NCBI GenBank assembly: GCA_047967505.1
Contig: CM106538.1
Length of the DNA: 64,000 nucleotides
Strand: one strand, 5' to 3'
From: Dipteris shenzhenensis
Taxonomy: Eukaryota; Polypodiophyta; Polypodiopsida; Gleicheniales
The notes under the pieces are model-generated. The model did not search any database, had not been told where the DNA came from, and was given only the letters and a program-made list of their open reading frames with translations. A program made the translations under genes and the position numbers. This document shows, piece by piece, positions 33,480 through 45,590 of this stretch; within the stretch, counting starts at the first letter, position 1; each line of letters starts with the position of its first letter.

Positions 33480-34333
33480 TTGCAGAGGACTCATTGTCGC
33501 CTTGTGCCAACTGTGTATTCATAGCTCAAAGTGGGCATGATTTCATAAAATGGCTTGTCTGGATATATACAAAGCAAGCATCCATGAATGGCTTGAATTG
33601 TACGTGCTGCACTATCGAGAGACCATTTAGTAGGCGAAATTCGATGAAATTTGGGAGTTCTTGGGTGCGATCCCATAGGATCCAGACGCATCCCACTAGC
33701 GACCATGATGAGGGAGGAATGAGCAGGATTCTACGCAGAGCAGCAGCCAACCTTTCCAGTGCATCACCAAGCTAGGGGGGGAGGTTAGGGAACTCCACCC
33801 ACATAGGACAATCATGGTATGGGAATTCACGATTGAAAAGGAGGAACACCAGGGGAAGACCAAAACTAAGGCTCCGGAAAACTGATACTACCTCCCTAAG
33901 ATTTCATTGCATAAGGCTTTCGACGGACATTGTAAGAGAAAGAACCTTTTGCTGCAATGCTTTGCCAGAAAGGCTCTAGTCGGGATGTCACATTTGTAGG
34001 CAAGAAATTGTCGGAGCTCATCCATGGATGGACCCTTCCTGTAAAGAATAGATAGGCTCCACCTATGGACAGTCTTTCTAGTTCTGGTTGGACATCATGA
34101 AGTTGCCACTCCTTCCGGCTTGTCTCTTTAGCTTTGCGTTGGATTTCACCCCGCAAGATCCGCTTAGCTTCCTCGACCTCCACTGGGGTAAAGCCAACTT
34201 TGAGCTTCCTTGCAAGGGCTTTCGCATAAGATAACCTATCTGTGTTGTCGGCTACATCATTGGGTTGCACCTCCTTCGAGACTAACTGCTCCTCTTTCGA
34301 GGAGCTCGATTCGCTACCACTTGCATTGCTCAT
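33480..34333 (-). pseudogene. LINE ORF1 (DUF4283-like, degenerate CCHC)
   Basis: An ATG at 34333 opens 145 residues: a Ser-rich head, then RLSYAKALARKL and RLEPFWQSIAAKGSFSYNVR. After a stop the reading continues in other frames with CPMWVEFPNLPP, the kind of Trp-Val-x-hydrophobic motif found in the DUF4283 RNA-binding part of plant LINE ORF1. At about 33535-33580 CFVYIQTSHFMKSC looks like a CX2CX4HX4C knuckle in which the second Cys is Tyr. Confidence 0.6.
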
Positions 34334-35050
34334 CTCACTCTCTTAACCCTCCTGCTAAGAAATGCTACACCTAGCTCTCTTTAGGGAGCCTCTCAACCCC
34401 CCTTCATTGTTGAGATGCGTGGTGGGCATGCAATAACCTGGATACCTTAAGCCTCTCATGAGTTTCTGCTTCATCCGCCTACACTTTTAATGTTAGAAAC
34501 TTGAAAGACCACCCACAAGACCATTGATGCAAGAACACGAATGGAGCTTCCTTGAACTTAATTGGAGGACATTGTTGCATGTTAATTCTCACCTTGTAAT
34601 AATCATATAGGACCATGCATTTGTTTAATTGGAGCTTCTAGGCATATATGAACTATTTGATAACACCCTTAATTTCCATGACCTAGTATATATAGGATGG
34701 GGGACTCACTTGCCCTTGCATTCCTCCTCACTATCTTGAGGAGGAGCATGAAAGGTTGTACAAAGCATTATCAAAAGTAAGAGGTTAACATCATGCAGTC
34801 TCTTTGTGACATGCTCCAACGACAAGGAGTATTACTTGATTGGCAAGGAATGATATATGTAAATCTTCTTTCCAATTCACATGTCAAGTTCCTCAATTTT
34901 GATGTTTGTTGCCTTACTTACACACAGGTCCTACTTTATGATTCAAGCAATGATAGCAATGGTATGAAAAAACAACATGATGATGACAATGAGTGATCGT
35001 TATAGTCTCTTATTCTAAATTGTCTTTCCCTATGAAGCATTTTTACTCCC
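34334..35050. other. Non-coding, no gene recognised
   Basis: Upstream of the LINE ORF1 on the minus strand. The first part may be LINE 5' UTR. Confidence 0.45.
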
Positions 35051-35056
35051 CCCCCT

Positions 35057-35132
35057 CGAGGGTGTACTCATTTTCACATGTCTTAAAGGATTTGCTCAAG
35101 GGCGTACTAATTTTCACAGGTCTTATAGGCTT
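35057..35132. repeat. Imperfect 38-bp tandem, two copies
   Basis: Two units around GGGTGTACTCATTTTCACATGTCTT and GGGCGTACTAATTTTCACAGGTCTT; starts at about 35057 and 35095. Confidence 0.8.
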
Positions 35133-35164
35133 TTCTAGCCTTTAGAAAACGTTAATAAATCTCT

Positions 35165-35340
35165 ACCTTTGAAGGGTTTTTGACTTTGAAGGGCTTTTTC
35201 CTCTTTTAAGGGGTTTTTGGTTGTGGGACCCTCATTCAAGGGGTTCTTGGTCATGTATCCCCCTTTCAAGGGGTTATTGCTTATATATCTCCCATTCAAA
35301 GGGTTCTTGTTCACCCTTTCAAAGGGTTCATGGGTCCATA
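35165..35340. repeat. Degenerate array of TTCAAGGGGTTCTTGG-type units
   Basis: Seven copies of a core near TTCAAGGGGTT occur at about 35168, 35185, 35206, 35235, 35266, 35296 and 35317. Spacing grows from 17 to 31 bp. Confidence 0.8.
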
Positions 35341-36700
35341 TATGACCTTATAGTGGGGTTGAATGGGCCTTAAAAAGCCCCATTTTGCCTCAGAATGTTT
35401 TTAGAAAAAGACACAATATTAGTATATTCATTGGCTATTTTATCACTATATCAATTCATAGCATTGGTATTTCCATTGATATTTGCTTGGTGGCCGATGA
35501 AAATATCAACAAAAATATAGGTCCAAATATCGATGTCCAGCAATAAATATTTTGGTGAAAATTCCTCTTTCCAACACTGACAATGGAGTTTATGGTTATA
35601 CCAATGATCTCTTATCAATGGTTTTACTATGATCGTTTCGCACTCTTAAACTTTCATTTTCTTAACAAATTTTGTTGAAATTTATAAAAAACAGCCAATA
35701 TCTTGTAGTGCTCCTCTTTTTAGATTTAAGGTAAGGTGAGTTTGGAGGAAAAGCAAGAAAACAATCATTAAAACAAGATTGGTAGACTTGTATAGAAAAT
35801 CAACACATGTAGTCCTCTCTTTGAAACCCTCTAACGTCACCACCTATTAATGAAGTATTTCTTTTTTTGCAAACGTATAGGCATCCTATTATCTGCTCCT
35901 TGTTGCTTCCCATTGCTTTGGTGATTGTTTAGATATTAACTTCTGAACTCTCAAGGACACTACTAGAATCCCGATGCTTCATCATGTTGCTATAGTGCTT
36001 ATGTCACATGACATTTTGGTGCTTAGTTGTTTTGAATGGTTGTGAGGCTAGCACGATCATAGATGAACTCCTGATGGCCTCTATCTCTAGTTTCATGAAC
36101 TATATCTAAGGGTTTCAATGTTTTTTTCATTAGTTCTTCATAAGTTTGCATTAGTTGCAATTCTAGGAATTGTGCGCCATGACTTTAGAGGTAAATGTCA
36201 CTCTCCTTTTGCTCCTTAGGTTTAGCATTGATAACATTGACAATGCTTGGTGAAACATCCAATGTATCCATGTAGGCATGTAGCATGAGAGTGGTCAATC
36301 CATCCAAGACCCCAAACTCAAAACTCAAAATCACATTGGTTCACCAGAGTTCTTGCTACTTGCCAATTCAGGTTAGTGGATTGAGTTTCCACTCCATAAT
36401 AAACACTTTGTGAGTCAACAAGGAGAGGAATGGTGATCAATTGTGCATGAGGGTTGGAAACACAAAAGGGGGAGGGGAGGGGGCACCGACGAGGGTATCC
36501 CAAGGAACGTGAGCTCTTATGTAAAGCCAACCCGAGCAAAGTGTGTATGAGAGATGCATGCACGACTCTTTGAAAGTGAGCAAGGTTTTGAAAGCTTACA
36601 ACGGGTGTGTGTACTGGGTGGGAAGCTGAATGAATGGAAAGGTAATAAGCGATAGTAGGAAAGGAGAAGCAAGGAAGGGGTGGGAAGGAGGAGGAGGAGG
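35341..36700. other. AT-rich non-coding region upstream of the host gene
   Basis: No credible coding frame. The last 300 bases become purine-rich (GGA/GAA), a change that precedes the promoter of the 36819 gene. Confidence 0.5.
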
Positions 36701-36705
36701 CAAAG

Positions 36706-36713
36706 TGACGTCA
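36706..36713. promoter_or_regulatory. TGACGTCA palindrome upstream of the four-exon gene
   Basis: A perfect bZIP (CRE/C-box type) palindrome 106 bases before the start codon at 36819, in the right range for a proximal promoter site. Function is inferred from motif and position only. Confidence 0.45.
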
Positions 36714-36818
36714 AGGGTAAAAAGTAAGATTCGTGCAAGTTGCATCATCATCATAAGCTCTTCTAAATAAAGCCGTAGAGGAGACTCTGATGTGTTCACG
36801 TGGAGCTTTGATAAGACG

Positions 36819-38578
36819 ATGGCTTCTTCTTCTCATGAAGAAGCCCAGCACCCACAAACCCTCCCCTCTCCCTCCCTCCTCCTCCCCCTCGTCTCTTCCT
36901 CCCCCTCTTCCCTCTTTCGTCCCCTCCAGTTTTTCGTCGCTTGGCAAGGCGTCCTCACCATCGCCTACTCCGGCTTCCCTCCCCCCCTCTCCAAGGTTCT
37001 TCTCCCCCTCCCCCTTCTTTCGTTTTGTTTCCCCTTTTTGGCCCTGCTCCCTAGCTTTTGGATTTTTTTTTGTGATAGATTCATCCCGTAGCCGCGTTTT
37101 GGAGCTCCGGCCGCCCCCCCCAGTCAAAGCCTTGACGTGACTCGTAAAGTCTCACTGGTCACTCGAATTCGATTGGTGCAGATCGGGAATCCTTGCTCCT
37201 CCCCCGCGGAGGCACAGGGGTGAATCTCTAACTGATATTGTGACTCCCGGAGGTTGCGATTCCCCTTCTGCATCAATTGAATTTGAGTCACAAGGGATAT
37301 GTAGCCCTTCCGCTCACTTGAAAACTTTCCACCGACCGTCTAACCATTTAGTAAGTACCCGCTGATGGAAAAGTTGTACGGGGGATTGTTTGCCTTTCCT
37401 TCGTTTTAGCGTTTATATTTTGTTGGAGAGACTATCGTCGGGTTGCATTGTTCATTTCCCAACATTATTTTATGCGTCAGACGAAATGTAGATATAGTCC
37501 TGAAAGGAAATCGTGGGAAAGTCTAATCGTGTTTTTCTTCAACGGTAAAGTGAAAATTGTTGAGACAGAGCAGTAGGGCACAGATTGGAGTTACTTGAGA
37601 AATAGCATAGTAAAGCAAGATCTGCGAGGGTCGTAATTCTTGTGGTCCTCTCTTTATGTGCTTTGTTGGCAGCTAAAGGAAAACTTAGGCAAGGAGGCTT
37701 TGGGTATAGTAAAGGAAAATCCTGGGTCTATGTGGCCGAAAACAAGTCTGGCCTGCGTCAAAGACCATAAACGGCTGAGTATGATGCAACTGATGCAGCT
37801 CAGACAAATTTGCAGGTCAGACAACCCTGGATTGATTCAAAACAGAATATTTAAAAGCTATGCTGGAAGCAGCAAGATCTGTGAAATTGTCAATTCAGGC
37901 TGTAGGTCTTAGTCATTGATCTTCCGTATCAAGTTAAGAAATAGTGTAGAGTTTCCCGGAGATGTTGTCTGCAAGTATTCTTAGATACTGATGATGCACT
38001 CTAAATTGTGAAACTACAGTTCTTTGGGTTGTTCAGCTTACCCTTGTTGGCTGCAGCGAAGAAAGTTGTCATCTGGCGAAATCTTTGCCCGTGTTTGTTG
38101 ACAATCTGTCACTTGTTGTATATGCAAATTGTTGTCTTGAGAACGTTCTGCTTTCAACAAGAATTCCACTTCGCTTACCTGTTGATGAAGCGGAGCCTTC
38201 AGCAAATCAACTAGCACATGTCCAGGAGGTTGTGGGAGCTTTTGCAGCTGATAAGCTGGAGGAGTATTACTTTCATGCTTCAAAAGATGGTCTGCAGACC
38301 ATGGTTATCGCTTCCTTTTCTACCTTTTAAAGAGCACGTTTAGGTTGATCAGTAAACCCAGCTCTATTTCCTGCTGATGTTTAGCCTCGTGTGCTGTTCC
38401 AGGCAACCGTTCAGCCCACTACAGGCACCCCAAAGCAGGGGTAACTCTTGTCCACTTTTTATCCACTCCTCCTGCGGCTCTTACACATTTCAGAGCGAAA
38501 GTTGAGGCAACCTTACCAGGTTTATATGACTGGTTCTCCGAGGAGTCACTTCACATTACTATCAGGGCTCTGGTTTAA
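36819..38578 (+). CDS. Conserved plant protein with C-terminal H-x-T motif, 4 exons, 242 aa
   Basis: Exons: 36819-36995, 37673-37815, 38057-38289 and 38403-38578 (stop TAA). Lengths 177, 143, 233 and 176 sum to 729, and all phases join (0, 2, 1) without a stop. Splice ends are AAG|GTTCTT...GGCAG, CAG|GTCAGA...TGCAG and ATG|GTCTGC...TCCAG. The protein has a Ser/Pro/Leu-rich head (1-35), FFVAWQGVLTIAYSGFPPPL (37-56), ENPGSMWPKTSLACV (72-86), a central helix-rich part ending DKLEEYYFHASKDGNRSAHY, then KAGVTLVHFLSTPP and a terminal ESLHITIRALV. H235-x-T237 resembles one half of a 2H-phosphoesterase (RNA ligase/cyclic phosphodiesterase) signature; I do not see a clear second H-x-T/S, so the fold and activity are unproven. 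No transit peptide or membrane segment is certain. This is the most convincing host gene in the window. Confidence 0.75.
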
Positions 38579-40600
38579 TGAGTATTAAACATATAGAGTA
38601 GGGGGTAACGAGGCTATTGTTTATACATTTGGTGCAATCCACTCTACGCTTGCTGAAATTTACCAGAGAACATCCCATTTACCACAGAAAAGTGATCTAC
38701 AAACAGCCTTGCACACCAATGAAGGGGCCAGTTATGTCAGAATACGTAGGTGCTATGCATCATTGGTGTTAATGCTGTGTGACCCTGTCATGGCATTCTC
38801 ATCGTTAGCATTGGCAGCTTTTATTTTGTGTGAGTTTTGCATGTTCCTGTATGCAAATATCTCCATGGTAGCAGACGTAGTTTTCTGATTGTGAGATCTT
38901 TGGCCAAGTTATCGCAAGTTTATATGATTGTAGTAGTATGCGTAGTAATTTGTGTGTATGCCCTACTACTCTGCACATAGCTCTTAGTTTGGCAGAGACC
39001 AATACAAAATAATCTTTTCTTCACAAGCAAAATAGCCTGGAACGGTGCTGTAGTTTTTATAATGTTTCAGTCTGCTCATCTGCAACTCGGTATGGAGACT
39101 TTTGTTTGAATGTATCTCGTTAAGTCTCTTTGTTTGCCATGATGTATATCCACCTGTCGCTGCATGGTTTGCAACTATGTGTGACTGTCTGAAGTTTCTT
39201 AAACATATTTTTGATTTTTGATTTTAGTGACGAGTTCTAGCATTTTACTTGATTCATTGAAATGGTAGATCCATCCTTATGGAAATTTAAATTCTTGTGC
39301 ATGGGTGCTCTATCAATGTATGAAGAAGTATGTGTATTGCAACAGGGAAGTTTACATTTGTCTTGTTTGACCTTGTCAACAGTGCCTGACCAAATGGCTA
39401 GCTCAATTGCCTGCCATTTCTTTTGATTTTGTTTATTTATAGTGCAGCAGACAACGCTTTCACTATCATCTGTCTTTTGGCTTCTTTTCCTTTCTTCTTT
39501 TTGGGGTAGGGGGGAAGAGTATTGAGGAGAACATCATATGTGTGGCATGGGTAGTGTACGTAATTGTAGTGCACAATAATCATAGTTTTGTTTGTCTCTT
39601 ACAACCCCCTGTTTCCCTGGTCTCTTTTTCTCTTTCGATTGTTCTTTTGCTTGTTTTACAAAAACTCTATTTTGTAAGATTGGATTTACGAAGGTATATA
39701 TAAATTGTAGTGCACAATAATCGAGTAAATCTTTTGAAACACATATGGTTGCTTATGCTTTGGTACTGATAACAACAAGTTTTTTAATTTTCTCTTTTCT
39801 CTTTTACTCTTAGTTTTGTTTTATGTTTCTTACAAGCTCCCTTCTGCCCTGTTCTCTTTTTCTCATTTTACTAAAAAATCAATTTGTAAAATTGGATATG
39901 TTCTAGTCTTATGAAGGTATATAAATTTGCAACGAGAGCAAATGATCCTGAATAGTGTTACTTATAAGTATGATCATAGTTGTGCAAAATCCCTCAACAA
40001 AAGAAATTCTTTACAAATGTAAGAACATGGAGTTGTAACTTAGTAGGCTGTTTTAGATACTCTCTGCTTTCTGCAGCAAAGGGCTTTGGTCAATTATCAC
40101 ATGGATTATCTGCTAAAATAATCTGAAGCTTTGTGTCCGAGTCTGGACCTGCTATACTGCCAACATTGTGATTCTGGTGCATGACTGCCCTGAAATCCGG
40201 AGATATCTATGATGCTTTTTGCAAAGCATTTGCAAACAGGTTTATCACGTGGATTGACCAGAACAGATGGCCTGGTTGAAGACTTTGCTGAGATGAGGAT
40301 TACAATCAACTGAGGAAGGATGTTTTCCGGCATGTCCATCACGATATGCTTGATTTATCACTGATTTCTCCTATGACGTTTGAGCAAAGGATAGCTGCTG
40401 GTTTTAGTGTCTTCCTGAGCTTCTCCAGCCCTTAAGAAAGCCAGTAAGACAAGTGCATCTCCCAGCTTGGAATTTGGGTCTGACACAAATGGACAAAACT
40501 GCGGCTGATGAAGCTGAGTTCTGGTCCTAGTCTTATGCTGATCACAGAAGAGGAGAGTGTCTCACAGAGTGCACTGCAGGACTCGGGGTTTTTGAGCTTA
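38579..40600. other. 3' flank and intergenic sequence
   Basis: Probably includes the 3' UTR of the preceding gene. No poly-A signal could be singled out. An imperfect direct duplication lies at 39583-39935. Confidence 0.5.
39583..39935. repeat. Imperfect tandem duplication, about 229-bp offset
   Basis: TTAGTTTTGTTT...TTACAA...TGTTCTCTTTTTCTC...TTGTAA.ATTGGAT...GAAGGTATATAAAT is present at about 39583-39710 and again at 39812-39935 with scattered changes and small indels. Confidence 0.75.
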
Positions 40601-41780
40601 GTCACAAATGAGAAGCATCATGCGTTTCAAGACCTCAGTTTCGAGGCTTAAATATGGAGTGTCTCCTAGGACTACAAATGAGCATTTGTTACTGTTTGGA
40701 AGCAATTGGATAAGAGGTTTTCTATTTGAATCTTCAAAATACAAACGTGAATTTTACTGTTCGTTACACGTGTATTTTCTTAACCGTTACTCCTCTCTGA
40801 GAGTCTCGTCAACCTCTGAAAAATTGCGATTTGAGGATCCGCAGATAAATATAATAATTCCCGCATATAAATATAATAATTCTCTTAATTTGTGTGAAGA
40901 GTGTATACTAGTAGTCGAATTTTTGGCCTTATGCCATCGGCTACAACTTGAACATTGCTCAGAGCTACAGATTCAGTGCAGGGGTGACATCTACTGTCTT
41001 GAATCTTATGTGAGTAAATTGAGAGATCATAGAAAGAGTGAGAAGGCAAAAGAAAAATCCATGCCAGTTTGGAGAGTGATGCAGAGTTTGAAAAAGAAGC
41101 ATCAAAGGTAATGGGAGCACTTGAGAGGAGAGAAATAAAGAAATTGTGTTAAGAGCTGCCCAAAGAAGGCGAGTACTTTGAAAAGTTGGTCGGAGAGTGT
41201 GAAAGGAATGATGACCCTTGGAGGAGCGTCCATGCAAGACTCTGTCATAGAGCATGAAAATTTGCGAAGCATGAGACACTGAATCCGTTTATGCCTAAAA
41301 TGTAAAGGCACTGAGGCAGTTCCAATTTTGCAGGACGGGCATGGTGGAAATACCATGGCCTGTCATAGAAGTACACTGAAGGCAAAGCATGTAGTGCCAA
41401 AGATAAGACCTGATAGAGAAGCAGCTATTTGAACTGCAACAAAGCGTACAAAGATTTGTGATAACGTCCATCAAGGTCAAGAAAGAAGGGAAGACTAGAA
41501 ATGGAGCGGTGAAATTGTGGCAATGGATTTCTACCATCAAATAGTATTGTAGGAGGCTTCTATCTTTGACATGAAGGATGCTATGTGGACATGAAGTACT
41601 TTGTTACAAACTGAAGAAGCTTGAGAAGTGATTTACAAGGAAGATTCGGGGTGTTTTGACATTGAGACTAAGCCACGGAGCTCTAGGGTTGCAGAGATAA
41701 TGCTGTGGAGTGGTGCTGCCACCAAAAGGCTGAGCTGCTTTAGTTCAAGTGAACCCATTAAACATGCCATGGAAGGTGTC
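40601..41780. other. No gene recognised; one unexplained 167-codon frame
   Basis: The plus frame 40608-41111 is the longest here but has no recognisable domain, no conserved motif and no splice context. It contains a direct repeat (ATAAATATAATAATTC twice near 40850-40880) that argues against coding. Confidence 0.35.
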
Positions 41781-41835
41781 TTTATTAGAAAGCAAAACAT
41801 TATTAGAAAGCAAAACATTATTAGAAAGCAAAACA
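41780..41835. repeat. 18-bp tandem repeat, three copies
   Basis: ATTATTAGAAAGCAAAAC three times in a row, with the first unit slightly shortened at its start. Confidence 0.9.
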
Positions 41836-42068
41836 GAAAACTGGAACGTTGTAAGAAAGCTGTAACAGAATGTATTGCATTGAATGGCGCCTCTCATATA
41901 TACTCGAGTGATAAAACATATGTGCACTAGAGGGGGTGTAGGAGAGGGGTGTATCCCTTGTGAAGGTCAGAGATCCCTCTATGAGGGGGTAGGGTTTTTA
42001 CATAAAGGGTGGAAAGTGTGTTCATTGTAGATGAATCGATCGTACAACTATAGAGAATCAAATGCTAT

Positions 42069-42112
42069 TGCATGCCCTCAAGGTGGATTGCATGCCCTCA
42101 AGGTGGATTGCT
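42069..42112. repeat. 21-bp exact tandem duplication
   Basis: TTGCATGCCCTCAAGGTGGA followed by its direct copy. Confidence 0.9.
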
Positions 42113-42437
42113 CTTTATTGGAAAATGAAATATGTAATTATGGTGTCAAAAGTTTGGGCTAGTATTTGTTCAGGCACAGAGAGAGATTTGGAAGAGTGAA
42201 AAATAGGGTGGATCTTTACCATTATGGAGGTTAATCTAAGTTGTAATTTAAGTGTGAATACTTCTTTATTGTAATTCAAAAAGGTTCGTCGTAACTCACA
42301 GTCTTGTTTTATTGAGGGCCCTATTGAGGAGGTACAAGCATATTGCCTTCGGTTGAACTCCTATCACCCTTTATGTTTGTTAATTGTGCTTCAATATGAA
42401 TAGAACCATGTCACCCTTTTAATTTGTTAGTTTAGCT

Positions 42438-42450
42438 TATATATATATAT

Positions 42451-42491
<41 letters not shown>
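42438..42491. repeat. (AT)n-(GA)n microsatellite
   Basis: A TA run of about seven units followed by about 20 GA units. Confidence 0.95.
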
Positions 42492-42494
<3 letters not shown>

Positions 42495-42754
42495 ACGTCT
42501 ATAGAAGACCTCATGGGTCTATTAGACAAAGTACAAACAACCAAAAAGTGACATCATCTAGATAACCAGAGAATTGAAAGAGTGTACAAAGCCATCTCCT
42601 ATCGAGATGATATAGGGCATAATTGCATTCTAATACCATCATAAGGAGGCCTTGATAACATCAGTTTAAGATTGAGGGTCTCTGGGTTTGGATTTGAAGT
42701 CAATCAATGCTTGTCCATGTGTCCATTTTCTTGCTTTGCATGCTTCCTTGACTT

Positions 42755-42756
<2 letters not shown>

Positions 42757-42785
<29 letters not shown>
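42757..42785. repeat. (GA)n microsatellite
   Basis: About 14 GA units; it precedes the first of the duplicated modules by about 400 bp. Confidence 0.95.
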
Positions 42786-43189
42786 GCCTTGCGTTCCCCC
42801 CCTCCCCACCAACCCACCTACCGTGCAGTTTCTTGTGTGATCCCAAACTCCAAGAAGGAGGTGTTGCAGCTCTCATTGTCACATATAAACGTGTTTCAAA
42901 GGACTTGAAGCCCCCCTCGGCTTCCCTTGCAATTTGGTTGTACATTCCCAAGCTTGAAGAAGGTTGTCTTGCAACTCTCTCATGGTTACATAAAAACGCA
43001 TTTTAGGGGCCTGAAACCTTGAAACGTTTCAAGGTTTCAATGATTTGTTTCAAGCTTAGGTGTTTCTTCAGTCTAGAGGCTCTAGGTTCTCAGCTTAGTT
43101 CATAGTTGTTTTTTATCTCTGCTTTCTAGTTTGCAGTTGAAAGTCAACTAGGTTTTTTTTGCAGTTCTACAAAGTCCAAAGTTCTCAAA

Positions 43190-44207
43190 GTCCCCATCCC
43201 TACCTCGGGGAGGGTTGAAGCCTTGGCCCAATGTGGGGGTTAGTCACAACATTGGGATATTCAGATTTACGTAGGCCAATATGGAGCTTCTCAAGATGAA
43301 GTCGTTTGCTACTTCAACTCCAGTAAGCAAGCCCCCATATTTTGGCATTGCAACATTATTGACACTCACTCCCTCTGCAAAAACTTGTTTGGGACAGACG
43401 ATCATCTCAAACCCACATGAGAAAATCTATTACTTTAGAGAGCTCACACGTCAGCTTGCCCTTGGGAGGGAAGTGCAGGATTTGAAGAAAAATGGAAAGC
43501 ATGAAATTATTGTAGAGGCCATACACAAATGTAATGCATCTCCATGGACACCATTACTTGTCTCCACAATCAAGGATATGATCACCAATCAAGTGAGCTT
43601 CATCAAGCAAGAAATCTAGCAACAAAGTCAATAGAGCAAATCTTGATATGGAGGTAAAAGAGCAGGAAACCGGAGCACAAAAATAGAACGATCTTACGCA
43701 TTGGGGATTGAAAGATGATTGCCTTCATGATGATGATGAGGAAGATAGAGGTGGCAAAATCATATATTTTAAGAAGGAAGTACCACAAGTTCAATGGGAC
43801 CAAAATGACATGCAATATTAGTCAAAAAGGCACACAAGCATAAATCTACTTCAGAGGGAGGGTAGCAAGAGTTAAGATCCTTAGACAAACACATCAATTG
43901 AAGGGTCAAAAGATTTGGATATCTGAGGAGCTCACTCCGATCCAGCTCAAACAAAGCAACAATGAACTCACCAAAGTAAAGGAAGCACGCAAACCGGGTA
44001 GATGGGCGGTCTATCAAGATGGGTGAGCATTGATTAGGGGCTTAAAATCCAAACCCAAAATGTTACAAATGCCACTCTATGATAGTTAGAATGTAGGTAC
44101 GTCCGAGAGGAGTTGACTCCCTCGATTCTCTAGTTCTCTAGATGGAGGAAGTCACTCTTTGGTTTTTGTACTTTGTCTCATAGACCCCTGAGGAATTTCG
44201 CAGACAT

Positions 44208-44247
<40 letters not shown>
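43190..44247 (+). repeat. Module copy A: ORF1-like relic ending in (CT)n
   Basis: The first of two direct copies about 1.35 kb apart. It contains a 112-residue frame (43281-43619) with KMKSFATSTPVSKPPYFGIA and a C-terminal EIIVEAIHKCNASPW. After stops comes a second frame (43847-44026) with RVKILRQTHQLKGQKIWISE and ELTKVKEARKPGRWAVYQDG. The last part recalls the C-terminal region of non-LTR retrotransposon ORF1 proteins (residues directing 'kil..th.lkg..iwisedlt'), but that is a weak resemblance. It ends in a CT microsatellite (44211-44246). Confidence 0.55.
44211..44246. repeat. (CT)n microsatellite at the end of module A
   Basis: About 18 CT units directly after CAGACATTAA. Confidence 0.95.
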
Positions 44248-44249
<2 letters not shown>

Positions 44250-44549
44250 TCAGGTTGTCTCAGACCTCCCTTCAACAAGCCCTGCCTCTCAACAAGTAGC
44301 AGTTGCGTCGCCTCAGACTCTCGAGCTGCTTCCAGTTTGCCTTAGATGCCTTCAACCTCATCTTGTTTGCAACAGACTAGGTTCAACAACATCTCAAAAC
44401 TTGGGAGGGGGTCACACGCTCACAATTCATTTCATCCCGTGCTAGTTTTGCCAACAACAAGGAGTAGGTTGAGCTCAATAGCTAGGTCTTTATCTCTCAT
44501 TTGTAGTTCCACTTCAATTTAGGACCTACGTTCAGTAAGCCACCCCAAG

Positions 44550-45534
44550 TTAGACTGAACCCTCCTTGGCCCAACTTTGGGGTTAGCTCTAGCATAGGAG
44601 CAATCAGTTTTATGCAGGCCCCTATAAAGAAGATCTTTGCCACTTTGACTGTAGCTCATACTCAGCTATTGCAACCCTATTGACAACCATGCCCTATGCA
44701 AAGACATACAGACATGGGATCATCTCAGACCCACAGGAGCAAGAAATTAGAGAGCTTAATTCCAACTTCTTGTAGTCCTTGGGAGGAAAGTGCTTGCAAG
44801 ATATGGAGAGTAATAGAAAGCATGAATTATTATAAAGGCCATACACAGATGTAATGCATCTCCAATAGCACCGACACTTGTCTCCATGGTTAAGGATATG
44901 ATTACCAATCAAGTGAGCTCAATGAAGTAAGAAATGGTTGCAGATGCCAACAAGTTACAAAGTGATAAGAGTGCATCTCTAAAGAGCAAGAAACCATAGC
45001 ACACAATACGACGATGTTGCTCATTGGGGAGCTGGAAGATAAATGGCTTCATGATGATGATGAGAAGAAAGACATAGACAACATAATCATATGTTTAAAG
45101 AAGGAAGTACCACAAGTTGAATGGGAGGAACATGATATTTGCAATATCAATCAAAATGGCACACAAGCACAAGTCTACTTTAGAAGGAGGGTAGTAAGAG
45201 TTAAAATCCTTAGAAAAACACATAAGTTACAAAGATTTGTATATGGGAGCTCACTCTAATCCAGCTCAAACAAAGAAACATGGAACTCACCAAAGTAAAC
45301 GAAGCACACAAAGGCAGGCAAATGAGCGGTTTACCGAGATGGGCAAGCATTAATGAGGGACTTAAACTCCAATTGAAATCCAAACCCAAAGACTCTTAGT
45401 CTTAAATTGATGTTACAAAAGCCACCTTATGATTCTAGTACTAGAATGTAGCTATGCCCTATAATAACTTGGGAGGAGCCGAGCCTTGTGCACTCCCCCG
45501 ATTCTCTAGCTATTTAGATGTAGTAAGCCACTTT

Positions 45535-45590
<56 letters not shown>

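Larger units (their letters stand above)
28723..34333 (-). mobile_element. Plant LINE (non-LTR retrotransposon), broken, with an insert
   Basis: Domains occur in the normal LINE order on the minus strand: ORF1 with a DUF4283-like part and a damaged CCHC (34333-33480), AP endonuclease (about 32930-32400), RT (about 31870-31300), ORF2 thumb and connection (31180-30200), and the RVT zinc-binding C-terminus (29420-28723). A foreign CT-rich piece splits ORF2 at about 29420-30200. Stops and frameshifts are frequent. No clear poly-A tail or target-site duplication was found at the low-coordinate end. Confidence 0.8.

Noticed and set aside
36711-37127. 138-codon Gly/Glu/Lys-rich minus-strand frame
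   Set aside because: It is the antisense shadow of exon 1 and intron 1 of the four-exon gene; composition comes from CT-rich sequence.
40608-41111. 167-codon open frame as a host gene
   Set aside because: No domain, contains an internal direct repeat, no splice or promoter context; kept only as unexplained sequence.
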